A stretch of DNA of 50,325 bases from Flavobacteriaceae bacterium (GTDB lineage Bacteria > Bacteroidota > Bacteroidia > Flavobacteriales > Flavobacteriaceae), in contig JABDMU010000037.1 of assembly GCA_013001285.1 (NCBI GenBank), positions 1 to 50,325 of the forward strand. Direction: 5' to 3'. Positions 8,421 through 16,864 of this stretch are shown here, piece by piece. A program made the position numbers and the translations under genes. Within the stretch, counting starts at the first letter, position 1. Every line of letters begins with the position of its first letter. A model generated the notes under the pieces. The model did not search any database and was not told the origin of the DNA. It worked only from the letters and a program-made list of their open reading frames with translations.

Positions 8421-9374
8421 TTATTGTTGTGTACCAATTGCAAAGAAAGAATTGTAAATAGCCAAGGAAATTTCATTTAATTTACACTGAATATCGTCAA
8501 GATATTCATGCATCCCTCGTTTAATAATGTCATGAATATCAATATATTCAAGCTGTGACTTTAAAATGCCTAATTGTTTTTGAGCACTATTATTAAATCC
8601 AACCGAACTACCTGATAAGGTACTTAAAGATTGCTCAGCAATTATTAGGCAAGCTAATATTGATCTGGGGAATTCAGTGTCGAGGATCAAAAATTCTGCG
8701 ATGCCAGAAGGCGTTAATTTACCATGTTTCTTTCGATACATGTCGTAAGCACTTACCGACTTTAAGAGTGCAGCCCATTGAATGAGATCAACTGATGATC
8801 CTACCAAATTTGGTGAATCTAACAACAGATGGTATTTAGCATCCAAAACGCGAGAAGTTTTATCGGCACGTTCTATTACTTGTCCTAATTTTCCAAAATT
8901 CCATCCTTCATTTCTAGATATAGTAGCATCATACATGCCATAGAGCAATTGGCATCCGTTTTTAATTTCGGTAAAAAACTCTCGAAGCTCACTGTCTGTA
9001 AGCTGTTTCACCCTCACATCACTCTTAACTAAAAAATAAAGTGCATTGATTTGTTCCCAGACCTCTTTGGTAATATCGGGCCTTATAGCACGAGCATTCT
9101 CTCGAACATTTAAGATACAGTTGTAAATGGAATTCGGATTTTGCTCTTCAAAGGCGAGAAAATAGATGACTTTATTTTTTTCAACTTCAGTGTTCAGTGA
9201 TTGGTATAATTCCCAATCGCCAGTGATCACAACAAGAGGCTGCCATTGCTCCTGTTCATTTGGAGGTAATTCCAGTGATAAATTAAAGTTCACATCCATA
9301 AAACGCGCATAATTCTCTGCACGTTCTAAATATCTGTTCATCCAATATATTGTGTTTGCTACTCTACCAAGCAT
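8421..9374 (-). CDS. alpha-E domain protein
   Basis: The 317-residue, almost wholly helical protein matches the alpha-E (formerly DUF403) family. The opening segment M-L-G-R-V-A-N-T-I-Y-W-M-N-R-Y-L-E-R-A-E-N is diagnostic, and E-R-A-D-K-T-S-R appears near the middle (about 168-175). Biochemical role is unknown. The family almost always sits next to, or is fused to, circularly permuted ATP-grasp enzymes, as in mycobacterial proteins. It starts 10 nt after the ATP-grasp stop, so the two are almost certainly co-transcribed and their products likely form a complex. Confidence 0.88.
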   Translation of the reverse strand: MLGRVANTIYWMNRYLERAENYARFMDVNFNLSLELPPNEQEQWQPLVVITGDWELYQSLNTEVEKNKVIYFLAFEEQNPNSIYNCILNVRENARAIRPDITKEVWEQINALYFLVKSDVRVKQLTDSELREFFTEIKNGCQLLYGMYDATISRNEGWNFGKLGQVIERADKTSRVLDAKYHLLLDSPNLVGSSVDLIQWAALLKSVSAYDMYRKKHGKLTPSGIAEFLILDTEFPRSILACLIIAEQSLSTLSGSSVGFNNSAQKQLGILKSQLEYIDIHDIIKRGMHEYLDDIQCKLNEISLAIYNSFFAIGTQQ

Positions 9375-9384
9375 ACTCTTTATT

Positions 9385-10821
9385 TTAACTATTTAACACC
9401 CAGGTATCTTTACTTCCACCGCCTTGTGAAGAATTTACCACAATAGAACCTTTCTTTAATGCCACTCGAGCTAAAGCTCCTGGTATGATCTTTATACTTT
9501 CTCCATATAAGGCGTAAGGTCTTAAATCTACATGTCGCCCTTCAATTGTGTCATCAGTTATGGTTGGCACTCTTGAAAGATTGATCATAGGCTGGGCAAT
9601 ATAATTTCTTGGATTATGATTTATTTTTGCTACAAATTCTTCCTGCTCTTTTTTTGTTGATTTCGGACCGATAAGCATTCCGTATCCACCTGAAGCATCG
9701 GTTTGTTTTACTACTAAATTATGTATGTTCTCTAAGACATATTTACGATCGTCTACTTCATCACAAATGTAAGTTTTTACATTAGGGATGATCATGTCTT
9801 CACCCAAATAGTATTTAATAATTCTAGGGATATAGGCATAAACAGCTTTATCATCAACTACACCTGTTCCGGGAGCATTTACTAAAACAACATTCCCTTT
9901 TAAATAAGCATTAAACAAGCCAGGAGTTCCTAATAGTGAGTGTTTATTAAATACCAATGGATCAATAAAATCATCGTCTACACGACGATAAATAACATCA
10001 ACACGTTGTAATCCATTTGTAGTAATCATATAAACGACATCATCTTTTACAATTAGGTCGCGACCTTCCACCAACTCTGCTCCCATTTGTTGTGCTAAAT
10101 ACGAATGCTCAAAATAAGCCGAATTAAATATTCCAGGTGTTAATACAACAATTGTCGGATTTTCTGTATCGGTCAATGATTCAAGGGTGTCTCTTAAAAT
10201 ATGAGTATAATTATAAACTGGTCTTACTTCTAGTTTTTCAAATAATTCAGGGAATGTCCTTTTCAGGATCTCCCTATTTTCAAGCATGTAAGAAACTCCA
10301 GATGGACATCTTAAGTTATCTTCAAGTACATAATATTGCCCATCGCCACCTTTAATTAGATCAGACCCTGTAATGTGACACCAGATATCCCGAGGTGGTT
10401 TGAAACCTTCCAATTCTTTCAGATAGGAAATGCTAGAGAAAATTAATTCCTTTGGAATGATCTTATCCTTTAAAACCTTCTTGTCATTATAAATATCTTG
10501 AATGAACAAGTTCAGAGCTTTTATACGTTGCTGTAGTCCCTTTTCTAATAAGGTCCATTCGGTGTTGCTGATAATTTTTGGGATTATATCTAAATGAAGA
10601 ATACGCTCTATACCTTGGTTATCACTGTAAACATTAAAGGTCATACCTAATGAGAGCTGTGCTCGGTCAGTAGCATGTTGAAGGGCTTTCAATTTTTCAT
10701 GACTCAGTTTTTGAAGACGTTCAAGAAACAATTTATAATTGGGTCGAACCTGATTGTTTTCATCAAACATTTCATCAAAGAACCCTTTGGTATCATATTC
10801 GGTAAAATTTAATTCTGACAT
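9385..10821 (-). CDS. circularly permuted ATP-grasp protein (putative peptide/amide ligase)
   Basis: The 478-residue protein matches the circularly permuted ATP-grasp family (former DUF404/407). Visible hallmarks are V-L-E-D-N-L-R-C-P-S-G-V-S-Y near 164-177, a glycine-rich nucleotide loop D-A-S-G-G-Y-G near 374-380, D-L-R-P-Y-A-L near 430, and a terminal N-S-S-Q-G-G-G-S-K-D-T-W signature. ATP-grasp enzymes activate a carboxylate as acyl phosphate and join it to an amine, so a peptide- or amide-forming ligase is expected, with unknown substrates. It is the first gene of the block and has 289 bases upstream, divergent from the OmpA-type lipoprotein gene, in which no clear promoter match was found. 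Confidence 0.88.
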   Translation of the reverse strand: MSELNFTEYDTKGFFDEMFDENNQVRPNYKLFLERLQKLSHEKLKALQHATDRAQLSLGMTFNVYSDNQGIERILHLDIIPKIISNTEWTLLEKGLQQRIKALNLFIQDIYNDKKVLKDKIIPKELIFSSISYLKELEGFKPPRDIWCHITGSDLIKGGDGQYYVLEDNLRCPSGVSYMLENREILKRTFPELFEKLEVRPVYNYTHILRDTLESLTDTENPTIVVLTPGIFNSAYFEHSYLAQQMGAELVEGRDLIVKDDVVYMITTNGLQRVDVIYRRVDDDFIDPLVFNKHSLLGTPGLFNAYLKGNVVLVNAPGTGVVDDKAVYAYIPRIIKYYLGEDMIIPNVKTYICDEVDDRKYVLENIHNLVVKQTDASGGYGMLIGPKSTKKEQEEFVAKINHNPRNYIAQPMINLSRVPTITDDTIEGRHVDLRPYALYGESIKIIPGALARVALKKGSIVVNSSQGGGSKDTWVLNS

Positions 10822-11110
10822 TGAAAATATTGAATTTATCTATTTATATCCTGCTTAAAAAGTTCAATTATCAACTAAATTAGTATTGATTTCAGTACTA
10901 ATTATATTCTTCTCATACTTGCAGATTTATTTTTTTAAACTACAAAAAAATTAAACACGAAATACCATTATTAATTTCGTAATAAATTAGGTTCATAGAA
11001 TGATCACGACTAAGCCAGAATTATAAAAAATTTATGTTCATGGTAATCCATATCGCCATACATTTCGTACATAACATATAATTAAACCATTTAACAACAA
11101 TTATTACATT

Positions 11111-11986
11111 ATGAAAAAATTAGCGATCCTCGCAGTATCTGCCATTCTCGTAACATCTTGTGTGTCTAAAAAGAAATACTTGGCCCTCGAAACCGAAAAC
11201 GGACAAATCAAAAATGAACTTACAAAAACCAAAGTCGAAAAAGAAGATCTTGAAGCCAAGTTCGATGTCATCCAGAAACGTGTTGATGCTTACAACACTA
11301 AGATCAATTCTCTAAGCTCCATTAATTCGGAGTTGCAAGAAGAAAACAATTCAAAACTGGAAACGGTAAGTGACGTAGCTGTAATTTCTAATGCTACAAA
11401 AGAGCGTATGCGTGCTACCCTTACTAAAGTTGATCAAAATAAATTAAGTCAGGCTAGAACTTTAAAAGATTCGATGAATCTTGCTGTGGCTTACAACCTT
11501 CAGAAGACTATAGATACTTCAGACTTCAATGAAGATGAGGATATTGCTATCAACATCGACAAAACCGTAGTGATGATTTCTATATCTGACAAAATGTTAT
11601 TCAATACGGCAAGTTATAAAGTGAGTAGTAAAGCCAATGCCTTGTTGCAAAAACTAGCTGACGTCATCAACTCTGAGCCAAGCATCGATGTGATGGTAGA
11701 AGGTCATACTGATGCACGATCTATAAGCAACGACAAAGTTCGTGACAATTGGGACCTTAGTGTTTTGCGTGCAACTTCTGTTGTTAGAAAATTACAAAAC
11801 CAATTTGGTGTGGCTCCTGAAAAATTAATAGCTTCTGGTCGTAGTAGCTATCAACCGTTGGTATCTAATGATACCCGTGAAAATCGTGCAAAGAACAGAA
11901 GAACTCGCATTGTGATCTTACCTAATATCGATAAATTCTTCGCCTTAATGGAATCTGAAGATGTAATGGTATCTAGTGACGATTAA
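11111..11986 (+). CDS. OmpA-family peptidoglycan-binding lipoprotein
   Basis: The 291-residue product has a lipoprotein signal with lipobox VTSC (Cys17), a coiled-coil segment rich in Lys and Glu (about 25-110), and an OmpA C-terminal domain (about 165-275). The domain shows the expected E-G-H-T-D motif, N-W-D-L-S-x-x-R-A, and the closing N-R-R-T-R-I segment, with the Asp and Arg that bind diaminopimelate. It should be anchored in the outer membrane and hold it to the cell wall. It has its own long upstream region and a strong terminator just after it, so it is likely monocistronic. Confidence 0.9.
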   Translation: MKKLAILAVSAILVTSCVSKKKYLALETENGQIKNELTKTKVEKEDLEAKFDVIQKRVDAYNTKINSLSSINSELQEENNSKLETVSDVAVISNATKERMRATLTKVDQNKLSQARTLKDSMNLAVAYNLQKTIDTSDFNEDEDIAINIDKTVVMISISDKMLFNTASYKVSSKANALLQKLADVINSEPSIDVMVEGHTDARSISNDKVRDNWDLSVLRATSVVRKLQNQFGVAPEKLIASGRSSYQPLVSNDTRENRAKNRRTRIVILPNIDKFFALMESEDVMVSSDD

Positions 11987-12014
11987 CACGAGCCAAAAGC
12001 ACAGATTATAAAAT

Positions 12015-12048
12015 AAAAATCCCATTATAAATTTATAATGGGATTTTT
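12015..12048 (+). terminator. strong intrinsic terminator after the OmpA-type gene
   Basis: A long palindrome built around CCCATTATAAATTTATAATGGG, with A-tract before and T-tract after, gives a perfect stem plus U-run. It is symmetric and can serve both the plus-strand OmpA-type gene and the converging minus-strand gene at 12083. Confidence 0.85.
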
Positions 12049-12082
12049 TTCTTAACCTAAAAAACTAAGAATAACATCGAAT

Positions 12083-12484
12083 TTAATCTTCCATGCTTGT
12101 TACCTTATCTGCATTTAATTTATTTAAGTCAACAACCTCTAAAGGTTGCATATCAGGTTTTATACGTTTGTACAACAACAATTGTGGTCGCGTTAAAATA
12201 TCATGCATTTCTAAAGTTTCACGTTGTTGAAGTACATACAACATGTCCAGTTTTTCTTTTCCTTGGAACTTCTTTTTGATCTCTTCTGCACGGATCAAGA
12301 ATTCGTGTATCTTTTCTTCAAATAAGAGCTCCTGATCTACATCTAAGGCCAATTGCTTATTGTACTTTAAGGTCAGTGCTTTGGCTTGTTTGCCAAGCTT
12401 TCTGTTAGGCTTCTGAAAATAAATGTCTTGTCCATACGCATTTACTGTGAGTATGGTAATTAAAATAAGTAGTAGTTTTTTCAT
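12083..12484 (-). CDS. secreted helical protein of unknown function
   Basis: The 133-residue product has a signal peptide (about 1-18, cleavage after N-A-Y-G) and then a basic, mainly helical mature part rich in Lys, Glu and Leu, with no Cys in the mature region. I do not recognise the family. The composition and the position of several Leu-rich helices recall small periplasmic stress proteins of the Spy/LTXXQ kind, but no LTXXQ motif is present. The gene is convergent with the OmpA-type lipoprotein gene over a shared terminator and stands alone. Confidence 0.65.
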   Translation of the reverse strand: MKKLLLILITILTVNAYGQDIYFQKPNRKLGKQAKALTLKYNKQLALDVDQELLFEEKIHEFLIRAEEIKKKFQGKEKLDMLYVLQQRETLEMHDILTRPQLLLYKRIKPDMQPLEVVDLNKLNADKVTSMED

Positions 12485-12619
12485 AGTTGTTTGATTTTTA
12501 CTATAAGATAATTATCAAAAGGCCTCTTGTCAAGTATTTTAAAAATATTTTAACACTTAATACGTTTCTATACAGTGTTTTATAGTATTTATCTAAATGC
12601 TTAGTTAAATAATATTCTA

Positions 12620-13546
12620 CTAAATATTTTGAAGATGTTTCAGCATGATCTGCCGTGTTTTGGCATCTGGCAAGCGTCCATAACCCGCACCCATATTATC
12701 GATGACATGCTTTTCTTTAGAGGTACCAGGAATGACACAATTCACTGCGTCATGACTTAAGATATATTTTAGAAAATACTGCCCCCATGATGCAATGTCC
12801 CAGTCTGCACACCAATCAGGTAAGTCCTTTCCTCTTACCTTTCTAAACAGATTACCACCGTCATATGGCCTGTTAATGATCACTGCCACAGCGTGGTCTT
12901 TCGCTGTTTCTAGAAGGAAATTCTCGGCATGGCGATCGTTGATGGAATAATTAAATTGAACGAAGTCAGGCTGCTCTTGTTTAATCACTTGCGCCAACTT
13001 TTCATGAGCACTATTGGTATAATGTGTCAAGCCCCAATACCTGATCTTCCCTTCAGCCTTCCAGTCTTTGAGTGTTTTAGCATGGGTTTGCCAGTCGACG
13101 AGGTTATGAATTTGCATCAAATCCATTTGATCACGTCGCATTTTCCGAAAAGAGTCCTCCATCTGGTCAATACCTTGTTGTTTTCCGGTGGTCCAGACTT
13201 TTGTAGCATAAAAAAAATCGTTTGGTATATCTAGTTTTGAACACAGGTCTCCTACTACTTTTTCTGAACTGCCATACATAGGCGAGCTATCGATCATAGT
13301 TCCTCCTAAAGATTTCATTTTTAAAAGCACCCGTTCAAGAGGTTCCCTTTGGCTTGAGTTATTGCCAACATCAAAGGTTTGCCAAGTGCCTAATCCTACA
13401 ATAGGCAAGGCTTCTCCAGAAGAAGGGATTTTTCGTTTCATCAGTGTTTCGGAATTTTCAGCAAATAGAGAAGGCATTACTGCTACAGCGGCTGTTGCAC
13501 ATCCTATAGCCTGAATGGCCTCTCGTCTGTTCCATGATCTTTTCAA
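12620..13546 (-). CDS. Tat-exported aldo/keto reductase
   Basis: The 308-residue NAD(P)H-dependent oxidoreductase of the aldo/keto reductase fold has the full catalytic tetrad D86, Y91, K116 and H147. A twin-arginine signal (N-R-R-E-A-I-Q, Arg7-Arg8) and a hydrophobic stretch to about residue 28 point to folded export to the periplasm. The start is TTG at 13546: an in-frame stop lies just upstream and no ATG occurs before the Tat motif. TTG overlaps the stop of the methyltransferase gene as TTGA (13543-13546). The C-terminal half keeps the V-I-P-G-T-S NADPH-loop segment. Substrate unknown. Confidence 0.85.
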   Translation of the reverse strand: MKRSWNRREAIQAIGCATAAVAVMPSLFAENSETLMKRKIPSSGEALPIVGLGTWQTFDVGNNSSQREPLERVLLKMKSLGGTMIDSSPMYGSSEKVVGDLCSKLDIPNDFFYATKVWTTGKQQGIDQMEDSFRKMRRDQMDLMQIHNLVDWQTHAKTLKDWKAEGKIRYWGLTHYTNSAHEKLAQVIKQEQPDFVQFNYSINDRHAENFLLETAKDHAVAVIINRPYDGGNLFRKVRGKDLPDWCADWDIASWGQYFLKYILSHDAVNCVIPGTSKEKHVIDNMGAGYGRLPDAKTRQIMLKHLQNI

Positions 13547-14217
13547 AATTTACTGCTTTTCATTTTTGTATCGCCTGCCTTCTCTCCTACCACCAACCAC
13601 ATGGGTTTCTCTGGATCATTGGTCCAATCGCCCAGATCATAAAGTTCTTTGGTAATGGTGAAATTAGCAGCTTCCAGCTCTTTTTTTACATATTTGGAGG
13701 CGATAGTATGGGCTTCGGTCTGCTCATCACGAGTACCATTTTTAACGCGTTTTTTGAGTTTTTCAAAAATAATAAGCTTTCCCCCTGGTTTCAGGGCTTT
13801 GTAAACCCGTTCTAACATGATCTTATAATCGGTCATTTCATGATAAGTATCCATAATGATGACAACATCCAGTTGACCATCTGGCAATTTAGGATCATCA
13901 TAATCGCCTAATATTACGGTAACATTACTAAGATTACGCTCTTTTAGGTTATTTTTTAATACTTCTAATCTATCCTTCCTTACATCTACTGCATAGACCT
14001 GCCCTTTTTGTCCAACGCGTTTTGCTAGATGTACAGTAAGGTAGCCTTCGTGACAGCCAATGTCGGCTATCTGGATTCCCGATTTGATATCAGCTACTTC
14101 AAAGAGTCGCTTTAAAGGCATCCATGAATCGCGTTCTTTCCATTCGTCTGCCTGATATTGTGAAAAACATAATACTGGAAGACATAAAACGAGTATGAGA
14201 AACTTTGAGAATTGCAT
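13543..14217 (-). CDS. class I SAM-dependent methyltransferase with an N-terminal signal peptide
   Basis: The 224-residue protein has a clear export signal (about 1-19, hydrophobic, ending V-L-C-F-S-Q) followed by a Rossmann methyltransferase domain: motif I A-D-I-G-C-H-E-G-Y (51-59), an acidic residue after strand 2 (V-D-V-R near 78), and M-D-T-Y-H-E-M near the motif IV region. Exported SAM-dependent methyltransferases are odd because SAM is cytosolic. The signal could instead be an uncleaved anchor. Its last codons overlap the TTG start of the exported aldo/keto reductase gene, so the two are co-translated. Both enzymes carrying export signals supports a real extracytoplasmic pairing. Confidence 0.8.
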   Translation of the reverse strand: MQFSKFLILVLCLPVLCFSQYQADEWKERDSWMPLKRLFEVADIKSGIQIADIGCHEGYLTVHLAKRVGQKGQVYAVDVRKDRLEVLKNNLKERNLSNVTVILGDYDDPKLPDGQLDVVIIMDTYHEMTDYKIMLERVYKALKPGGKLIIFEKLKKRVKNGTRDEQTEAHTIASKYVKKELEAANFTITKELYDLGDWTNDPEKPMWLVVGEKAGDTKMKSSKF

Positions 14218-14271
14218 AGCTACAAGTTATTCAATTTGGGAGTAACTTGTACTTAAAATTTACTTAAAATA

Positions 14272-15015
14272 TCAAGGTTTTTTACCTAATTTTAAAAAGG
14301 GTATCAGCATAGGAACACGCTTTTGATAACTCACATAGGCATCCCCTAATTCATTTCTCAGATCACGTTCTTCAAAGTATTTCACGGCCACTATAATATA
14401 CAAGGTCGTCACCACCGCAAATAATAAATGTCCTGTGGTCATTTCTGGCGTTGCCCAAAAAGCTATGATAAACCCTGTCATAATTGGATGTCTAACCAGT
14501 TTATAAAAAAAATGTTCTTTAAACTTCAATCCTGTTGGTGGCTTGCTCTTGAGCTTATTGTACACTTGATCTAATCCGAAAAGATGGAAATGATTGATCA
14601 TAAAGGTAGAAAGCAAAACAATGGCCCAGCCAACCCAAAAAATAATATTTATGATCAACACATATGTTTCGCCTTCAATATTCCACACTTTATCTGTCAT
14701 GGGTTGCCATTTCCAGAAAATTAGGAATAAAAGTAAACTTGTTAATAGTACAAAAGTACTTCGTTCTATGGCTGGATTAATGATCTTGGTCCACCATTTT
14801 TTAAACGATGGTCTTGCCATAATCGAGTGCTGAATTGCAAATAGACTTAATAGAATTAAATTGATAACAATGGACATTGTGAGATTTGATTCTGTTCCGG
14901 AATTAATATGTTTTGGTACGATAAACTGACCTAAAAATCCAATGGCATACAGAAATGAGGCAAGAAATACAACATACGAGAGTATGCCATAAATAAAAAT
15001 TAATGCTTTTTTCAT
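14272..15015 (-). CDS. mddA: methanethiol S-methyltransferase (MddA type)
   Basis: The 247-residue integral membrane protein matches MddA, which methylates methanethiol with SAM to give dimethylsulfide. It has about five or six membrane segments and family motifs: the I-Q-H-S-I-M-A-R-P segment near 61-69, E-R-S-T-F-V-L near 84-90, N-H-F-H-L-F-G-L-D-Q near 140-149, and L-V-R-H-P-I-M-T-G-F near 173-182 with E-E-R-D-L later, the SAM-binding region shared with isoprenylcysteine methyltransferases. Length is normal. It is 54 nt upstream of the exported methyltransferase gene on the same strand. The wider NnrU/ICMT superfamily is the alternative assignment. Confidence 0.82.
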   Translation of the reverse strand: MKKALIFIYGILSYVVFLASFLYAIGFLGQFIVPKHINSGTESNLTMSIVINLILLSLFAIQHSIMARPSFKKWWTKIINPAIERSTFVLLTSLLLFLIFWKWQPMTDKVWNIEGETYVLIINIIFWVGWAIVLLSTFMINHFHLFGLDQVYNKLKSKPPTGLKFKEHFFYKLVRHPIMTGFIIAFWATPEMTTGHLLFAVVTTLYIIVAVKYFEERDLRNELGDAYVSYQKRVPMLIPFLKLGKKP

Positions 15016-15047
15016 TTTATTATTTTATTAAATGAAGGTAATATGAA

Positions 15048-15079
15048 AAAACTGGCTCCAAATTTTGAGAGCCAGTTTT
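15048..15079 (-). terminator. intrinsic terminator after the small secreted protein gene
   Basis: An 11-bp inverted repeat AAAACTGGCTC (15048-15058) / GAGCCAGTTTT (15069-15079) lies between the stop at 15097 and the mddA start. Read on the minus strand, it ends in a T-rich tract. Confidence 0.8.
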
Positions 15080-15096
15080 AATTTTCATTGAAGGAA

Positions 15097-15468
15097 TTAA
15101 TTACTGACCTCTAGGGACCAGGTTAATGTTCCGTACCTATCAAAATATAAGGTGATCTTATCGTACTTACATAAGTTGACTCCTTCTAAGATCGCGTAAT
15201 CATCTTCAAAATCGGTGACTTTCATATCATGTGCACAGATGGTATATTTGGTTATTGGAAGACTGACGATAAACGTGTCGCCAGCTAAGAATACATCATC
15301 AGGGATCAGGTCTTTTCCCCAATAATTTTTATTGCTTTCGCTAACGTGAATAAATTGAAGATCAACACCAGTATTATTGGTTACTGTGAAGTTTAGGTAA
15401 TCTTGTGCCGCAACACTTATGCTAAAGCATAGACATACCACGATGGTACTTAAAAATTTTGTTTTCAT
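15097..15468 (-). CDS. small secreted beta-rich protein, unknown function
   Basis: The 123-residue product has a signal peptide (about 1-21, ending S-V-A-A-Q). The mature part is predicted beta-rich and opens F-T-V-T-N-N-T-G-V-D-L, a pattern shared with many small exported proteins that bind or coat surfaces. Two mature Cys residues (C-A-H-D and L-C-K-Y regions) could form a disulfide. I cannot name the family. It is followed by its own terminator and has more than 400 bases with no convincing gene upstream. Confidence 0.65.
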   Translation of the reverse strand: MKTKFLSTIVVCLCFSISVAAQDYLNFTVTNNTGVDLQFIHVSESNKNYWGKDLIPDDVFLAGDTFIVSLPITKYTICAHDMKVTDFEDDYAILEGVNLCKYDKITLYFDRYGTLTWSLEVSN

Positions 15469-15915
15469 TGTACTAGGATTTTGGTTGGTTACTAATTATA
15501 ATATTATGTACGCTAACATAGTGCCAGAAAAGGCATGAATATAAGTGGGGATATTCGATCTCAACCCGTAAACAAAAAAGTAGTGTGTAGAAAGATAGTG
15601 CTTAAATAAAGGTACGAAATATTTCCTGTAAGTATTCAAATTGAAATATTATTTTAGACTAATAACTTTGGCTTTGGGTATTTTTCTTGAGAAATATCGA
15701 GCAATAATGTTACATTCTTAACCTCTATCTGCCTATGTTTTACCGAAATAGCGATTAACGTGAAATAGCTACAATTCATAGGTTTTAAAGGCCTTTTAAT
15801 ACAAAAAACAAACCTGGAAATCAAGATTTAATAAAATTTTAAGATTTTTTGAGTAAACCTTTTGCAGTTTTTAGCATCTAATAGATAAAGAGAAGTTTAA
15901 TTAAAAACTATTGTT
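15469..15915. other. long AT-rich intergenic region
   Basis: These 447 bases between a minus-strand secreted-protein gene and a plus-strand 32-codon ORF hold no convincing larger ORF and no recognisable RNA gene. They should include the divergent promoters. The stretch just before the small ORF contains a TTTTG (about 15869-15875) followed roughly 20 nt later by TAATAGAT, only a loose promoter resemblance. Confidence 0.4.
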
Positions 15916-16014
15916 ATGAAAAAGATGATGAAAAAGTTACAGACAAAGATCAAACAATGGGTAGCGACGCTTGAAGTTTATGCCAAAGCTAGTAGTTATG
16001 CCATTCACAGATAA
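15916..16014 (+). CDS. 32-residue basic small ORF with its own terminator
   Basis: ATG at 15916 opens a 32-codon frame that ends in TAA at 16012-16014. The N-terminus is Lys-rich (six Lys and three Met in the first seven to eleven residues), followed by an amphipathic part with W-V-A-T-L-E-V-Y-A-K-A. A strong intrinsic terminator lies 27 nt after the stop, so a short transcript of about 150-200 nt is likely. This could be a real small protein, possibly membrane-active, or a small RNA with a fortuitous frame. I do not recognise the peptide. Confidence 0.4.
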   Translation: MKKMMKKLQTKIKQWVATLEVYAKASSYAIHR

Positions 16015-16041
16015 GCCTACTGTTGTTACCAGATCTTAAAT

Positions 16042-16078
16042 AAATCCTATAATGCTACCCCATTATGGGATTTTTTTT
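16042..16078 (+). terminator. strong intrinsic terminator after the small ORF
   Basis: AAATCCTATAATG (16042-16054) pairs with CATTATGGGATTT (16061-16073), 13 pairs counting one G-U, with a 6-nt loop, and is followed by a T-tract to 16078. It is clearly oriented to the plus strand and ends whatever is transcribed through 15916-16014. Confidence 0.85.
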
Positions 16079-16160
16079 ATTACAATCCCATGCCACATAA
16101 ATCTCTTTTTAATATATGACATGGGAAAGAAACTAATCAACTTAAATAATTAAAAAACAC

Positions 16161-16697
16161 CTAATTAAGTATGTATAACTCACCTTCTCCGGTAATAATG
16201 TACTTGCCTTGTGAAGGGTTTTGAAATACATTGGTCATGCTCATTTTTAGCTTACCCTCAACAAATTCGAATTTTCCCGTACCACCATAGAAATGTATGA
16301 TGTACCAAAACCCATCCTTTGTTTGACCAAATTCACTAGAATAAAACCAAAGTTCATTTCCATTATCTTTGATGAACATTCCTTTAAGATAATTTTCTTT
16401 AGCATGATCCTTACAATTGATGATCTTTGTTTTTAGATTACCAAATGTCATTTCTTTCGTTAAACCTTCAAGATTGAATTGATCAAGCTTTGAACAAACA
16501 TCGGGTTTAACATTTTGAATTTTCCCATCACCTTTGATGATTAGATTGTATACTTTTTTAGAAGTTTCGAATTCAGATTTTTTTAAATCTAAATTCAGTT
16601 CAGAAGTTTGCATTGGGATCTCATCAAGTTGTTCTCTACTACAAGCAGAAATGATAAGGAATCCCAAAATCATTAGAATTAATCCTTTTGTTTTCAT
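16161..16697 (-). CDS. lipoprotein of unknown function
   Basis: The 178-residue product carries a lipoprotein signal with lipobox ISAC (Cys19), so it is likely anchored in the envelope. The mature part has several short Gly-rich beta strands (G-D-G-K-I-Q, G-T-G-K-F-E-F-V-E-G, G-E-G-E-L) that suggest a small beta-barrel such as a calycin-like fold, and two mature Cys around residues 68 and 95. I do not recognise a named family. The gene ends shortly after the plus-strand terminator at 16042-16078 and has no close same-strand neighbour. Confidence 0.65.
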   Translation of the reverse strand: MKTKGLILMILGFLIISACSREQLDEIPMQTSELNLDLKKSEFETSKKVYNLIIKGDGKIQNVKPDVCSKLDQFNLEGLTKEMTFGNLKTKIINCKDHAKENYLKGMFIKDNGNELWFYSSEFGQTKDGFWYIIHFYGGTGKFEFVEGKLKMSMTNVFQNPSQGKYIITGEGELYILN

Positions 16698-16864
16698 GAC
16701 GTTTTATTTTATAGTTTAATTACTTCGTGTGTGTATAATTAGAACAACTCAAATGACAGATTTCCTGAATTAATGGTCAGGTTTAATAAAAGAGTTAACA
16801 TCGTGTAACAAAATGCCTTTATTTGGTACTAATAATAAAATCCTAAATGTTTGAAAATAAATAA

